A DNA stretch of 64,000 nt, from the NCBI RefSeq assembly GCF_018137945.1, contig NZ_CP073089.1, positions 3,658,001 to 3,722,000 of the forward strand, in the 5' to 3' direction. The stretch is from Brevibacterium sp. W7.2 (GTDB taxonomy: Bacteria > Actinomycetota > Actinomycetes > Actinomycetales > Brevibacteriaceae). Made by a program: the position numbers and the translations under genes. Below the pieces are notes generated by a model. That model ran no database searches. It was not told where the DNA came from and saw only the letters and a program-made list of their open reading frames with translations. Shown here piece by piece: positions 45,759 to 54,287 of this stretch (the stretch's first letter is position 1; every line of letters starts with the position of its first letter).

Positions 45759-46508
45759 GTGGTCAAGTCCAAGTGGTGGGTGGGACTCGCCGTATCCGTC
45801 TCCGTCGTCGCGCTCGCCGGCTGCGGGACCAGCGGTGACGACCCGTCGGCCGCCCCGACGAGCCCGGCCGCCGAGCAGAGCGACGCCGGGGCGCCGAACA
45901 CCGACGACATCCCCGACGTCGTCGCCGAGGTCAACGGCGAGCAGATCACGAAGGACGAGTTCGTCCCCCTCTACGAAACCCAGTACGGGCAGATGATGAT
46001 GGCCGCCCAGCAGGGCGGACAGCCCGTCGACGAGGCCGCACTCAAGCAGCAGACCGCCGACAACCTCGTGAGCACCGAACTGCTGAAGCAGGAAGCCGAC
46101 AGGCGCGGCATCGAGGTCACCGACGACGATGTCGCCACCGCCCTCGACGAGACCGCCCAGGCCTCGCAGATGAGCACCGAGAAGTTCCTCTCGGCGATGA
46201 ACGACCAGGGCATGGACGAAGCGCGGGTGAATGAGGAGATGAAGACCCAGCTGAAGATCGAGGGCCTCATCGCCGACGAGTTCGGAGAGTTCGAGGTCAC
46301 CGACGAGGAGGTCGGGGCGGCCTACCAGCAGGCGAAGGACCAGCAGGAGCAGATGGCCGCGCAGACCGGTCAGGAGGCGCAGGTGCCCTCGATCGACGAG
46401 ATGCGCCCGCAGCTCGAGGAGCAGGTCAGGAGCGACAAGGCCAACGAGGCGACCCAGCAGTACGCCGGGGAGCTGCAGGATCAGGGCGACGTGACGATCA
46501 ACCTCTGA
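45759..46508 (+). CDS. SurA-like N-domain lipoprotein
   Basis: 249-residue exported lipoprotein. After a short basic start, a hydrophobic segment leads to the lipobox ALAGC with Cys-22. A Ser/Ala/Pro/Asp linker is followed by a SurA/PrsA-type chaperone domain (VVAEVNGEQITKDEFVPLYE to about residue 210) that is helical and Gln/Glu rich. No parvulin isomerase domain is present. It would act outside the membrane as a folding helper. GTG at 45759 has AGGAG five bases upstream; GTG at 45753 overlaps that site. A TAGCGT -10 box lies at 45723-45728. Confidence 0.83.
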   Translation: MVKSKWWVGLAVSVSVVALAGCGTSGDDPSAAPTSPAAEQSDAGAPNTDDIPDVVAEVNGEQITKDEFVPLYETQYGQMMMAAQQGGQPVDEAALKQQTADNLVSTELLKQEADRRGIEVTDDDVATALDETAQASQMSTEKFLSAMNDQGMDEARVNEEMKTQLKIEGLIADEFGEFEVTDEEVGAAYQQAKDQQEQMAAQTGQEAQVPSIDEMRPQLEEQVRSDKANEATQQYAGELQDQGDVTINL

Positions 46509-46743
46509 GCCCGACCGGGACACCCCGCCCTGTCGCCCGCACGGAAACGTCTCTTGTCACCGTCGACTGAGGCGCTGCGGAATCCGCGCGCACAAGGCCA
46601 CCTGAGGACAACCTCGGCGGGGATCCCCGACATCCCGCGGATCCCCGCCATCATGGAGGTTTCAACTACCTGCCCGTAGGTCACGGATTCCAACGATTCT
46701 GGGGAATGTCTTTCAGGATCTCGCAAAATCAGTGAGAGGCCTC

Positions 46744-46830
46744 TAGTCTGTATGGGACGAACGCGGTTCTCGGGAACCGCTGGCAGCAATCCGCGTCCCC
46801 GGTCGCCGACGTCGGCGACCGGGGACGCGG
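46744..46830 (+). promoter_or_regulatory. Structured leader with hairpin and perfect 40-bp palindrome
   Basis: A -10-like TAGTCT (46744-46749) is followed by a 7-bp hairpin at 46763-46780 (GCGGTTC, loop TCGG, GAACCGC) and a perfect 40-bp palindrome at 46791-46830 (20-base arms starting CCGCGTCCCCGG, no spacer). The OFA carrier ATG is at 46851. The rest of the 342-bp gap from 46509 shows no gene. Confidence 0.7.
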
Positions 46831-46850
46831 CGCAGACGAAAAGGGTCCTC

Positions 46851-48224
46851 ATGGCTTCCGTACTCTCCCGCTCGGCGATCATCGCGCCGATGGACTTCAA
46901 CCGCTGGCTGATGCCGCCGGCAGCACTGGCGATCCACCTGTGCATCGGCCAGGTCTACGCATTCAGCGTCTTCAAGATCCCGTTCATGTCGCGCTTCGAC
47001 GCCGGTGAGATCTCGATCGGCTGGATCTTCTCGATCGCGATCCTCATGCTCGGCATCTCCTCGGCGATCTTCGGCACCTGGGTCGAGAAGGCCGGGCCCC
47101 GCGCCTCGATGGTCGCGGCCGGCTCCTGCTGGGTCGGCGGCTTCCTCATCGCCACCCTCGGCATCATGACCGGCCAGCTGTGGCTCGTCTACTTCGGCTA
47201 CGGCTTCGTCGGCGGCATCGGACTGGGCATCGGCTACATCTCGCCGGTCTCGACGCTGATGAAGTGGTTCCCGGACCGCCCGGGCCTCGCCACGGGCCTG
47301 GCGATCATGGGCTTCGGCGGCGGTGCGCTCATCGCCAGCCCGATGTCGAACGCGCTCATGGCCTTCTACGGCGGCGGCTCCGAGCCGCAGAACCTCGTCG
47401 CCGGCCTCGCACCGACGTTCCTCACCCTCGCCGTCGTCTACGCCGTCGTCATCGCCGCCGGCGCCTACGTCATCCGCGTGCCGCACCCGGACTGGAAGCC
47501 CGAGGGATTCGACCCCTCGACGATCAAGGCGAAGCCCCTGCAGACGACGGGCAACGTCTCGGCGAAGAACGCGATCCGCACCCCGCAGTTCTGGCTGCTG
47601 TGGATCGTCCTCTTCCTCAACGTCACCGCCGGCATCGGCATCCTCGAGAACGCCGCCCCGATGATCCAGGCCTACTTCGGCATCACCGCGGCTGCGGCCG
47701 CCGGCTTCGTCGGCCTGCTCTCGATCGGCAACATGGCCGGTCGCTTCGTGTGGTCGACGACCTCGGACTACCTGGGCCGGAAGAACAACTACATGATCTA
47801 CCTCGGCGGCGGTGCGCTCCTCTACCTCGTCGTCGCACTCTTCGGCGGCGGGTCGATCGTCCTCTTCGTCGTCGCCACCCTGCTCATCATCTCCTTCTAC
47901 GGCGGCGGCTTCGCGACGATCCCCGCCTACCTCCGCGACCTCTTCGGCGTCTACCAGGTCGGTGCGATCCACGGTCGCCTGCTCACCGCCTGGTCGGCCG
48001 CCGGTGTGGCCGGACCGCTCATCGTCAACTCGGTCGTCGAGGCCGGTGACAAGGCCGGCAGGACCGGACCCGAGCTCTACACGCCGGGCATGTTCATCAT
48101 GGTCGGGGCCCTGGCGATCGGCTTCGTCGCGAACCTCCTCGTCCGCCCGGTCAACGACAAGTACCTCGAACCGGAGTCGAGCGGCGCGAACCCGTCGACG
48201 GCAACCGCCCCGAAGAACGACTGA
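46851..48224 (+). CDS. OFA-family MFS transporter (oxalate/formate antiporter-like)
   Basis: 457-residue 12-helix carrier of the oxalate:formate antiporter family. It has DFNRWLMPPAALAIHLCIGQ then VYAFSVFKIPF, GYGFVGGIGLGIGYISPVST and FPDRPGLATGLAIMGFGGGA, the classical landmarks. The ATG at 46851 starts the conserved part; only a weak AAAAGG precedes it. It is followed by a 56-aa small subunit gene. Substrates in the family are small carboxylates; here unknown. Expression may depend on the structured leader. Confidence 0.86.
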   Translation: MASVLSRSAIIAPMDFNRWLMPPAALAIHLCIGQVYAFSVFKIPFMSRFDAGEISIGWIFSIAILMLGISSAIFGTWVEKAGPRASMVAAGSCWVGGFLIATLGIMTGQLWLVYFGYGFVGGIGLGIGYISPVSTLMKWFPDRPGLATGLAIMGFGGGALIASPMSNALMAFYGGGSEPQNLVAGLAPTFLTLAVVYAVVIAAGAYVIRVPHPDWKPEGFDPSTIKAKPLQTTGNVSAKNAIRTPQFWLLWIVLFLNVTAGIGILENAAPMIQAYFGITAAAAAGFVGLLSIGNMAGRFVWSTTSDYLGRKNNYMIYLGGGALLYLVVALFGGGSIVLFVVATLLIISFYGGGFATIPAYLRDLFGVYQVGAIHGRLLTAWSAAGVAGPLIVNSVVEAGDKAGRTGPELYTPGMFIMVGALAIGFVANLLVRPVNDKYLEPESSGANPSTATAPKND

Positions 48225-48249
48225 CCGACTCAAGGAAGGAGACAGACTC

Positions 48250-48420
48250 ATGAGCGCATCAGAATCGTGGTCATCGGTTCCCGCTGAGGGCTCCCCGCAG
48301 TCGCCCACCGGCGGCGCGTACAAGGTCATCGGCACCGGCCTCACCGTCGTCGTCGTCGGCGGCCTCGCCTGGGGGCTGACCCTCACCGTCATCAGGGCGG
48401 TCGCGATCTTCACCGGCTGA
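48250..48420 (+). CDS. MFS (OFA) transporter small subunit
   Basis: 56-residue protein with one hydrophobic helix (VIGTGLTVVVVGGLAWGLTL followed by TVIRAVAIF) after a polar Ser/Pro-rich start. Small one-helix proteins directly downstream of OFA carriers are a recognised companion family. AAGGAAGGAG lies before the ATG, 25 bases past the carrier stop. Too short for many gene callers. Confidence 0.75.
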   Translation: MSASESWSSVPAEGSPQSPTGGAYKVIGTGLTVVVVGGLAWGLTLTVIRAVAIFTG

Positions 48421-48547
48421 CGCCGGGCCCGCACCGAACCGCACAGCACCGAACCACACAGCCCCACCTCACAGGCGGCCCCGCCCCGGATCCGGCATCC
48501 GCGGCGGGGCCGCTGTCGCATTCCGTGAGCCCATCGAGTGGACCCCC

Positions 48548-48577
48548 TTGCGAGCCATTAACTTAAGTGCTTAACTT
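48548..48577 (+). promoter_or_regulatory. marR promoter and operator
   Basis: TTGCGA (48548-48553), 18-bp spacer, TAACTT (48572-48577); the ATG at 48584 follows 6 bases later (leaderless). TTAAG-TG-CTTAA (48563-48574) and a repeated TTAACTTA overlap the -10 box, a likely site for the encoded MarR protein. Confidence 0.65.
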
Positions 48578-48583
48578 AGTGCC

Positions 48584-49009
48584 ATGGACCTCGCCTTCGA
48601 ACTCCACGATCTCGTCCGCACCCTCGACCGGTCGGCCGAGCGGATCCTCGCGCCCGAGGGCCTCACCTACAACCAGTACGTCGCCCTCGTCATCCTCGGT
48701 CAGCATCCCGGCATCACCGGACGGACCCTGGCGACGGCGCTCGGCGTCACCGAGGCGGCCGGATCGGGCATCGTCAAGGCCCTCCTTCGCGCCGGCTTCG
48801 TCGACAACCAGGCAGCCAAGGGCTCGGGCAATCGACGCGAACTCCACCTCACCGAGGCGGGAGCGGCCAAGGCCGACCATTGCGGTCGCCTGCTCGGGAC
48901 CTCCCTCGACGACAACGCCCGCGCGATCGGCCTCGATCCGCAGGACCTCGCGCGCACGATCCGCGACCTCCATGACGAGGTCCGCACCATCCGCCACCCC
49001 GACGGCTGA
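48584..49009 (+). CDS. MarR-family transcriptional regulator
   Basis: 141-residue winged-helix regulator: ILAPEGLTYNQYVALVILGQ, recognition helix GVTEAAGSGIVKALLRAGFV and wing GSGNRRELHLTEAG. Leaderless start at 48584. Followed by DUF998 and TVP38-type membrane genes on the same strand, which it may control along with itself. Confidence 0.85.
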   Translation: MDLAFELHDLVRTLDRSAERILAPEGLTYNQYVALVILGQHPGITGRTLATALGVTEAAGSGIVKALLRAGFVDNQAAKGSGNRRELHLTEAGAAKADHCGRLLGTSLDDNARAIGLDPQDLARTIRDLHDEVRTIRHPDG

Positions 49010-49083
49010 CCGGCCGCGCCTCCCGCCGGCTGACCAGCTGCGCCTCCCGCACCCCGCCCCCACACCGATCCTCAGGAGCACCC

Positions 49084-49692
49084 ATGGCACTGACCCTTGC
49101 CCTTCTCGCGCTCGTCTTCGGCCTCGCCCGCCTCGGCGTCTTCATCGCCCTGCACCTCGTGCCGAGCGACTACACGATCGTCGGCCATGCCGTCAGCGAC
49201 TACGCGGTCGGTCCGACCAGGCGGCTGAGCAGCGTGATGACGTGGCTGACCGCGATCTTCTGGGCACTGCTCGCCGCCGCGGTGGCCACCGGCGTCCCCG
49301 ACTGGCCGGACGCCACGGGCATCGTCGTCGCCCTCATCGTCCTCGCCGTGATCTTCGCCGTCCTCCCGTTCGCCCCGACGACCCTCGAGGGTGAGGCGCC
49401 GACGCTCATCGGCCGCCTCCACTACGTACTGGCGATCGCATGGTTCGCCATCAGCTACGCGTGCATGGGCAACTTCTCGCGCTTCTTCACCGCCGCCGGA
49501 CCCGCGTGGCTCGGCACCGCACTCACCGTCATCGGCTGGATCGCGGCGCTCTCCCTGGCTATCAGCGTCCTCGTCCTCATCGTCACGGTCCTGCGGCCGA
49601 AGGTCTTCGGCATCTCCGAGCGGATCTTCATCCTCTCCGTCAGCGTCTTCTACTCCCTCGTCGCCGTCGGCCTCGCACTCCTGGCCGTGTGA
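49084..49692 (+). CDS. DUF998 family membrane protein
   Basis: 202-residue protein with six hydrophobic segments. The first loop VPSDYTIVGHAVSDYAVGPT resembles the DUF998 family, whose function is unknown. AGGAGC lies before the ATG at 49084. It follows marR by 74 bases and may be in the same transcript. Confidence 0.75.
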   Translation: MALTLALLALVFGLARLGVFIALHLVPSDYTIVGHAVSDYAVGPTRRLSSVMTWLTAIFWALLAAAVATGVPDWPDATGIVVALIVLAVIFAVLPFAPTTLEGEAPTLIGRLHYVLAIAWFAISYACMGNFSRFFTAAGPAWLGTALTVIGWIAALSLAISVLVLIVTVLRPKVFGISERIFILSVSVFYSLVAVGLALLAV

Positions 49693-49722
49693 GCCGAGGC
49701 GGGACCGCCCGGGACCGAGGCG

Positions 49723-49728
49723 TACACT
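49723..49728 (+). promoter_or_regulatory. -10 box (TACACT) of a leaderless transcript
   Basis: TACACT is followed by 6 bases and the GTG at 49735; no ribosome binding site is present. Confidence 0.45.
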
Positions 49729-49734
49729 CGACCC

Positions 49735-50475
49735 GTGCCGCTGACGAATCCCGGACCCGCCAGGCGCGGTCGCCCGCGCCTTCCCTGGGGCTCGATCCTG
49801 CGCAATCTCGCTCTCGCGCTCGTCATCCTCGCCGGGCTGTGGCTCGTCCTCAACGTCCACCTTCCCGGACCCGGTGACCTCCGGGAGGACATCGCCGAGG
49901 CGGGGGTCTGGGGCGCCGGCTTCTTCGTCCTGCTCTACACCGTCGTCGCGGCGACCCCGATCCCGGTGACGATCGTCGCCGTCGCCGGCGGCCTCGCGTT
50001 CGGCCTGCCGCTGGGCACGCTGCTGTCGATGATCGGCGTCGTCCTCGGCGGGTGGGCCGGATACTGGATCGCCCGGGTGCTCGGGCGGCAGACGGCTGCC
50101 AAGATGCTCGGCTCCCACGCCGAGGCGGTCGAATCCCAGCTCCACGGCGGTGGCCTCTACGCCGTCGCCACACTCCGGCTCATGCCGGGCTTCCCGTACT
50201 GGCCGGTCAACTACGGCAGCGGGGCGTTCGGGATCGACAATCGCACGTTCGTCATCGCCACCGTCATCTCATCCCTGCCCGGCCAGCTCTCCCTCGTCGC
50301 GATCGGGGCGTTCATCGGCGACCCGACGATCCCCAACGGCATCGCCGTGGGCGTGGCGTGGCTCCTCGTCGGGGGCCTGACGATCGTGTCCTTCCGGCGC
50401 TGGCGCGGCACCCGGCACCCCGACCCCGCGCCACCGCCCGAGGGACCGGACCCGGGCAGCGCCTCGCCGCAGTGA
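49735..50475 (+). CDS. TVP38/TMEM64 (DedA/VTT domain) membrane protein
   Basis: 246-residue membrane protein. It shows the VTT/SNARE-associated domain: GGLAFGLPLGTLLSMIGVVL with GGWAGYWIARVLGR, then RLMPGFPYWPVNYGSGAFGI. Members are scramblase- or transporter-like proteins that maintain the membrane. Leaderless GTG start. C-terminal Pro-rich tail. Ends 4 bases from the convergent paaG gene. Confidence 0.83.
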   Translation: MPLTNPGPARRGRPRLPWGSILRNLALALVILAGLWLVLNVHLPGPGDLREDIAEAGVWGAGFFVLLYTVVAATPIPVTIVAVAGGLAFGLPLGTLLSMIGVVLGGWAGYWIARVLGRQTAAKMLGSHAEAVESQLHGGGLYAVATLRLMPGFPYWPVNYGSGAFGIDNRTFVIATVISSLPGQLSLVAIGAFIGDPTIPNGIAVGVAWLLVGGLTIVSFRRWRGTRHPDPAPPPEGPDPGSASPQ

Positions 50476-50479
50476 CGGC

Positions 50480-51256
50480 TCAGCCGAAGTTCGGGGTGCG
50501 ACGCTCCTGGAAGGCGCGGAATCCCTCGACGTAGTCCGGTGTCTGCCGGGCCGCTTCCTGCAGCTTCGCCTCGGCCTCGAGCACCTCGGCGATGCGCGGG
50601 CGGTCGTCGACGAGCTTCTGCACGAAGCTCTTCTCCATCGCATACGCCTCGGCGGGTCCGGCGACGATGCGCTGAAGCTTCTCAGCGACGAAGTCACTGA
50701 GCTCGGCCGCGGGCACCGCACGGGAGACGATCCCCGTGGCGGCCGCCTCGGCGCCGGTCATGAAGTCACCGGTGACGATGAGATCCATGGTCCGGTGGTA
50801 GCCGACGCGGTCGAGGAACACGTGGTGGGCGCCGGAGTCGAGCATCGCGCCGATCGCGGCGAACGGCGAGCCGAACTTCGCATCATCGGCAGCGTAGATG
50901 ATGTCGGCGGCCGCGGCGATGCCGAAGCCGAGCCCGAGCGCGGCCCCCTGGACCTGCGCCACGACGGGGATCGGCAGGCGGCGGATCGCGCGGAACACCG
51001 GGGTGAACGACTCCTCGAGGAACGCATACGCATCGTCGGTGGCGACGTCGACGGCGGAGATGTCGCGTCCGGAGGAGAAGACCTTCCCCTCCCCGCGCAG
51101 CAGCAGGGCGCGCATGCCCGGCGTCGCCTCGGCGACCTTGCCGACGGCTGCGGCCAGCTCACCGAGGTTGTCGGCGCTCAGCGCATTGCGGGAGTCGGGT
51201 CCGTCGAGGACGATCTCGGCGAGCGGTCCGCGGACATTGAGTCTGATCTCGGTCAT
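50480..51256 (-). CDS. paaG: Enoyl-CoA hydratase/isomerase, PaaG-like
   Basis: 258-residue crotonase-fold enzyme. Oxyanion-hole segments are SSGRDISAVD near residue 60 and AALGLGFGIAAAADIIYAAD near 105, with Asp in GAMLDSGAHH in the position used by the isomerase group. It would convert ring-epoxide phenylacetyl-CoA to the oxepin in phenylacetate degradation. Last gene of the minus arm (A-B-C-D-E-J-F-H-G). PaaG versus a general hydratase is inferred from context and the Asp position. Confidence 0.75.
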   Translation of the reverse strand: MTEIRLNVRGPLAEIVLDGPDSRNALSADNLGELAAAVGKVAEATPGMRALLLRGEGKVFSSGRDISAVDVATDDAYAFLEESFTPVFRAIRRLPIPVVAQVQGAALGLGFGIAAAADIIYAADDAKFGSPFAAIGAMLDSGAHHVFLDRVGYHRTMDLIVTGDFMTGAEAAATGIVSRAVPAAELSDFVAEKLQRIVAGPAEAYAMEKSFVQKLVDDRPRIAEVLEAEAKLQEAARQTPDYVEGFRAFQERRTPNFG

Positions 51257-51272
51257 CGGCTGTTCCTCCAGG

Positions 51273-52181
51273 TCACCATTCGTAGAAGCCCTTGCCGGTC
51301 TTGCGTCCGAGCTCCCCGGCCGCGACCTTGTCGCGCAGCAGCTGGGGCGGGGCGAAGCGGGGTCCGAGTTCGCGTTCGAGGTGCTCGGCGATGCCGAGGC
51401 GCACGTCGAGGCCGACGATGTCCGTCGTCTTCAGCGGGCCCGCCGGATGCCGGTAGCCCAGCGTCATCGCGGTGTCGATGTCGGCGGCGCTCGCGACACC
51501 CTCCTCGACCATGCGGATCGCCTCGAGGGCGAGTGCCACGCCGAGGCGGGAGGAGGCGAACCCGGGCGAGTCGGTCACCGTGATCGGGGTCTTCCCGAGG
51601 GCCGCGACCCAGTTCGTCGCCGCGGCGACGAGTTCGGGTGAGGTCTGGGAGCCGACGACGATCTCGACGAGGTCGGACACGGGCACGGGATTGAAGAAGT
51701 GGAGGCCGATGAGCGCCTGCGGGCGCGGCAGGGCGGAGGCGAGCTCGTCGATCGACAGAGCGCTCGTGTTCGTGCCGATGCTCGCCGCCGGGGCGTACCT
51801 CGCGATCGCGGCGAGGATCGTGCGCTTGAGCTCGGCGTCCTCGGGCACGGCCTCGACGACGAGGAGCGCCTCGTCGAGGAGGGTCGGGTCGCGGACGACG
51901 TCGACCCGGCCGGGCACGGCGATGCCCTTGGCCTCGGACTTCGCGATCGAGGCGTCGACGCGCTCACGGGCCGCGGCCGCGGTGTCCTCGGTGCTCTCGA
52001 TGACGATGACGCGGGCCCCGGCGGTGGCGAAGGCGTGAGCGATGCCCGCCCCCATCCGTCCTCCGCCGTAGACGCCGACAGTGTCGGGCACCTGGGCGCG
52101 GTCATTCGCCGAGGCGGTCGCCGGCACGGTCCCAGCGACTGCGGTTCCGGGTCCGGCGGGGGTCGTCGTCTCGTCGCTCAC
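51273..52181 (-). CDS. paaH: 3-hydroxyacyl-CoA dehydrogenase, PaaH-like
   Basis: 302-residue NAD-dependent dehydrogenase. Rossmann turn GVYGGGRMGAGIAHAF near residue 36, catalytic His in LIGLHFFNPVPVSDLVE, and the C-terminal GYRHPAGPLKTTDIVGLDVR. The first 30 residues are a Thr/Pro/Ala-rich extension. Oxidises the 3-hydroxyadipyl-CoA intermediate. GTG start overlaps the paaF stop. Short (single-domain) length fits the PaaH class of beta-oxidation enzymes. Confidence 0.83.
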   Translation of the reverse strand: MSDETTTPAGPGTAVAGTVPATASANDRAQVPDTVGVYGGGRMGAGIAHAFATAGARVIVIESTEDTAAAARERVDASIAKSEAKGIAVPGRVDVVRDPTLLDEALLVVEAVPEDAELKRTILAAIARYAPAASIGTNTSALSIDELASALPRPQALIGLHFFNPVPVSDLVEIVVGSQTSPELVAAATNWVAALGKTPITVTDSPGFASSRLGVALALEAIRMVEEGVASAADIDTAMTLGYRHPAGPLKTTDIVGLDVRLGIAEHLERELGPRFAPPQLLRDKVAAGELGRKTGKGFYEW

Positions 52182-53038
52182 TCGTCTGCAGCCTCTCTCT
52201 TCGCCTGCTTCTTCGCGTCGCGGCGGGCGAGGAACGCATCCATCCGCGCGTACTTCTCGTCGGTTTCGAACAGCACCGCCTGGGCGATGTTGTCGATGAG
52301 GGGGTGGGCCTCACGGGGGGCGTGGAACGCCGACTTCGTCAGCCGCACGGCCAGGGGCGCGAAGCTCGCGATCCGCTCGGCGAGCGCCTCCCCGGCGACC
52401 TCGAGCTCATCGGGGTCGACGACGTCGTTGAGGAGACCGATGGCCCTGGCCTCATCGGCGTTGAGGGTGCGTCCGGCGAGGAGGATCTCCTTGGCCCGCG
52501 GCTCCCCGACGAGCTCCCGCAGGCGCCAGGCGGCACCGGCGGCGGCGAGGATGCCGAGGCCGGGTTCGGGGTTGCCGATCTTCGTGCTCGGGGTGCCGAT
52601 GCGGAAGTCGGCGGCGAACGCGAGTTCGGCCCCGCCGCCGAGGGCGTAGCCGTCGACGAGCGCGATGACGGGCATCGGCAGGTCGAGGATGCGGCTGAAG
52701 ATCTTCGAGTTGATCCCGGCCAGGGCGTCGTCGCGGCGGCGTTCGCGCAGCTGTCCGATGTCGGCCCCGGCGGCGAACGTCCCGCCGGTGCCGGTGAGGA
52801 TCGCGACCTGCGGGTGTGCTTCGAGCTCGGCGCACACCTCGTGGAGGGCCTCGACCATCGTCAGGTCGATGGCGTTCTTCACCTCGGGGCGGTTGAGCCG
52901 GACGATCATCCGGTTCTCCCCGCGCTCGATGAGCAGCGGAGAGTCCCCGCCCGCGGCGGACTCTGCGCCCGTGTGCGCCGCGGACCCTTCGCCAGGGTGC
53001 GCCGTGGACCCTGCGCCCGCGCCGGTCGTCTCGCTCAT
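52178..53038 (-). CDS. paaF: Enoyl-CoA hydratase, PaaF-like
   Basis: 286-residue crotonase-fold hydratase. Landmarks are RLNRPEVKNAIDLTMVEAL, the oxyanion segments AAGADIGQL and GYALGGGAELAFAADFRIGT, and the catalytic Glu in GNPEPGLGILAAAGA. The first 45 residues are a Gly/Ala/Thr-rich extension not found in typical members. Hydrates 2,3-dehydroadipyl-CoA in the pathway. ATG overlaps the paaJ stop (ATGA). Confidence 0.8.
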   Translation of the reverse strand: MSETTGAGAGSTAHPGEGSAAHTGAESAAGGDSPLLIERGENRMIVRLNRPEVKNAIDLTMVEALHEVCAELEAHPQVAILTGTGGTFAAGADIGQLRERRRDDALAGINSKIFSRILDLPMPVIALVDGYALGGGAELAFAADFRIGTPSTKIGNPEPGLGILAAAGAAWRLRELVGEPRAKEILLAGRTLNADEARAIGLLNDVVDPDELEVAGEALAERIASFAPLAVRLTKSAFHAPREAHPLIDNIAQAVLFETDEKYARMDAFLARRDAKKQAKREAADE

Positions 53039-54201
53039 GCGCGTTCCAGGAGGACGGCCGAGCCCTGCCCGACGCCCACGCACATCGTCGCGAGTCCGCG
53101 CTTCTCCTCGCCCTGCTCGAGGCGGTTGAGGAGGGTGAGGGTGATGCGGGTGCCCGAGGCGCCGAGCGGGTGGCCGAGCGCGATCGCCCCGCCGAACTCG
53201 TTGACGATCTCCGGGTTGAGGTGGAGGTCGCGGATGCAGGCGAGCGACTGGGAGGCGAAGGCCTCGTTGAGCTCGACGGCGTCGAGGTCGTCGACGCTCC
53301 AGCCGACGCGCGCAAGCGCCTTCTCCGAGGCGGGCACGGGACCGATGCCCATGATCTCCGGCGGCACTCCGGCGCTGGCGCCGGCGACGACGCGGGCGCG
53401 CGGGTCGAGGCCGTGCTTCTCCGCGTAGCGGTCGGAGACGAGGATCGTCACGGCCGCACCGTCGTTGAGCGACGACGAGTTGCCGGCGGTGATGACGCTG
53501 TCGGGGCCGTGCAGGGTGCGCAGCTTCGCGAGCTTCTCCGGGGTCGTGTCGGCGCGCGGGCCCTCATCGGCGGTGACGTCGCCTACGGGCATGATCTCCG
53601 GGTCGAACTTCCCCGCAGCCTGTGCCGCGAGCGCCTTCTGGTGGGAGGCGTAGGCGAAGGCGTCGAGCTCTTCGCGGGTGAGGTTCCAGCGCTGTGCGAC
53701 GCGTTCGGCCGTCTCCGGCATCGACAGCGTCGTGTCCGCGTCGAACTGCGGGTTGGGGAAGCGCCAGCCGATCGACGTGTCGAAGGTCTTGCCGGGCTTC
53801 GCCCAGGCCCGCGAGGGCTTCTCGGTCACCCACGGGGCGCGGGTCATCGATTCGACACCGCCGGCCACGACGACGTCGGCATCGCCGGCGGCGATCATCG
53901 CCCGCCCCTGGATGATCGAGGTCAGGCCCGAGGCGCAGAGGCGGTTGACGGTGAAGCCGGGCACGGAGACGGGCAGTCCGGCGAGCAGCACGGCCATGCG
54001 GGCGACGTTGCGGTTGTCCTCACCGGCCTGGTTCGCGGCCCCCATGATCACCTCGTCGATGTCCGCCGGGTCGATCCCGGTGCGGTCGACGACGGCCTTG
54101 AGCGTCGTGGCGAGGAGATCGTCGGGCCGCTGATCAGCGAGCACTCCGCCGTAGCGGCCGATGGGGGTGCGCAGTCCGTCAAGGATGAAAGCCTCAGGCA
54201 T
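53035..54201 (-). CDS. paaJ: 3-oxoadipyl-CoA thiolase, PaaJ-like
   Basis: 388-residue thiolase with the acyl-enzyme Cys in TVNRLCASGLTSIIQG near residue 90, the His in NEFGGAIALGHPLGASGTRI, and the last Cys in CVGVGQGSAVLLER. It releases acetyl-CoA from 3-oxoadipyl-CoA and, as PaaJ, also acts earlier on the didehydro analogue. Start codon follows AAGGAGC. Lies 86 bases after paaE; that gap has no clear terminator. Confidence 0.82.
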   Translation of the reverse strand: MPEAFILDGLRTPIGRYGGVLADQRPDDLLATTLKAVVDRTGIDPADIDEVIMGAANQAGEDNRNVARMAVLLAGLPVSVPGFTVNRLCASGLTSIIQGRAMIAAGDADVVVAGGVESMTRAPWVTEKPSRAWAKPGKTFDTSIGWRFPNPQFDADTTLSMPETAERVAQRWNLTREELDAFAYASHQKALAAQAAGKFDPEIMPVGDVTADEGPRADTTPEKLAKLRTLHGPDSVITAGNSSSLNDGAAVTILVSDRYAEKHGLDPRARVVAGASAGVPPEIMGIGPVPASEKALARVGWSVDDLDAVELNEAFASQSLACIRDLHLNPEIVNEFGGAIALGHPLGASGTRITLTLLNRLEQGEEKRGLATMCVGVGQGSAVLLERA

Positions 54202-54287
54202 GGTGCTCCTTATTCTCGGGTCAGACGTGATGATCGTAGCGCGGTGCCCGTCCGGACGTCCGGACGGGTCACTCTGCGGAATCGGGC

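Noticed and set aside
46743..48521. 592-residue minus-strand frame opposite the OFA carrier
   Set aside because: Antisense shadow of the carrier and its small subunit; no domain and no ribosome site.
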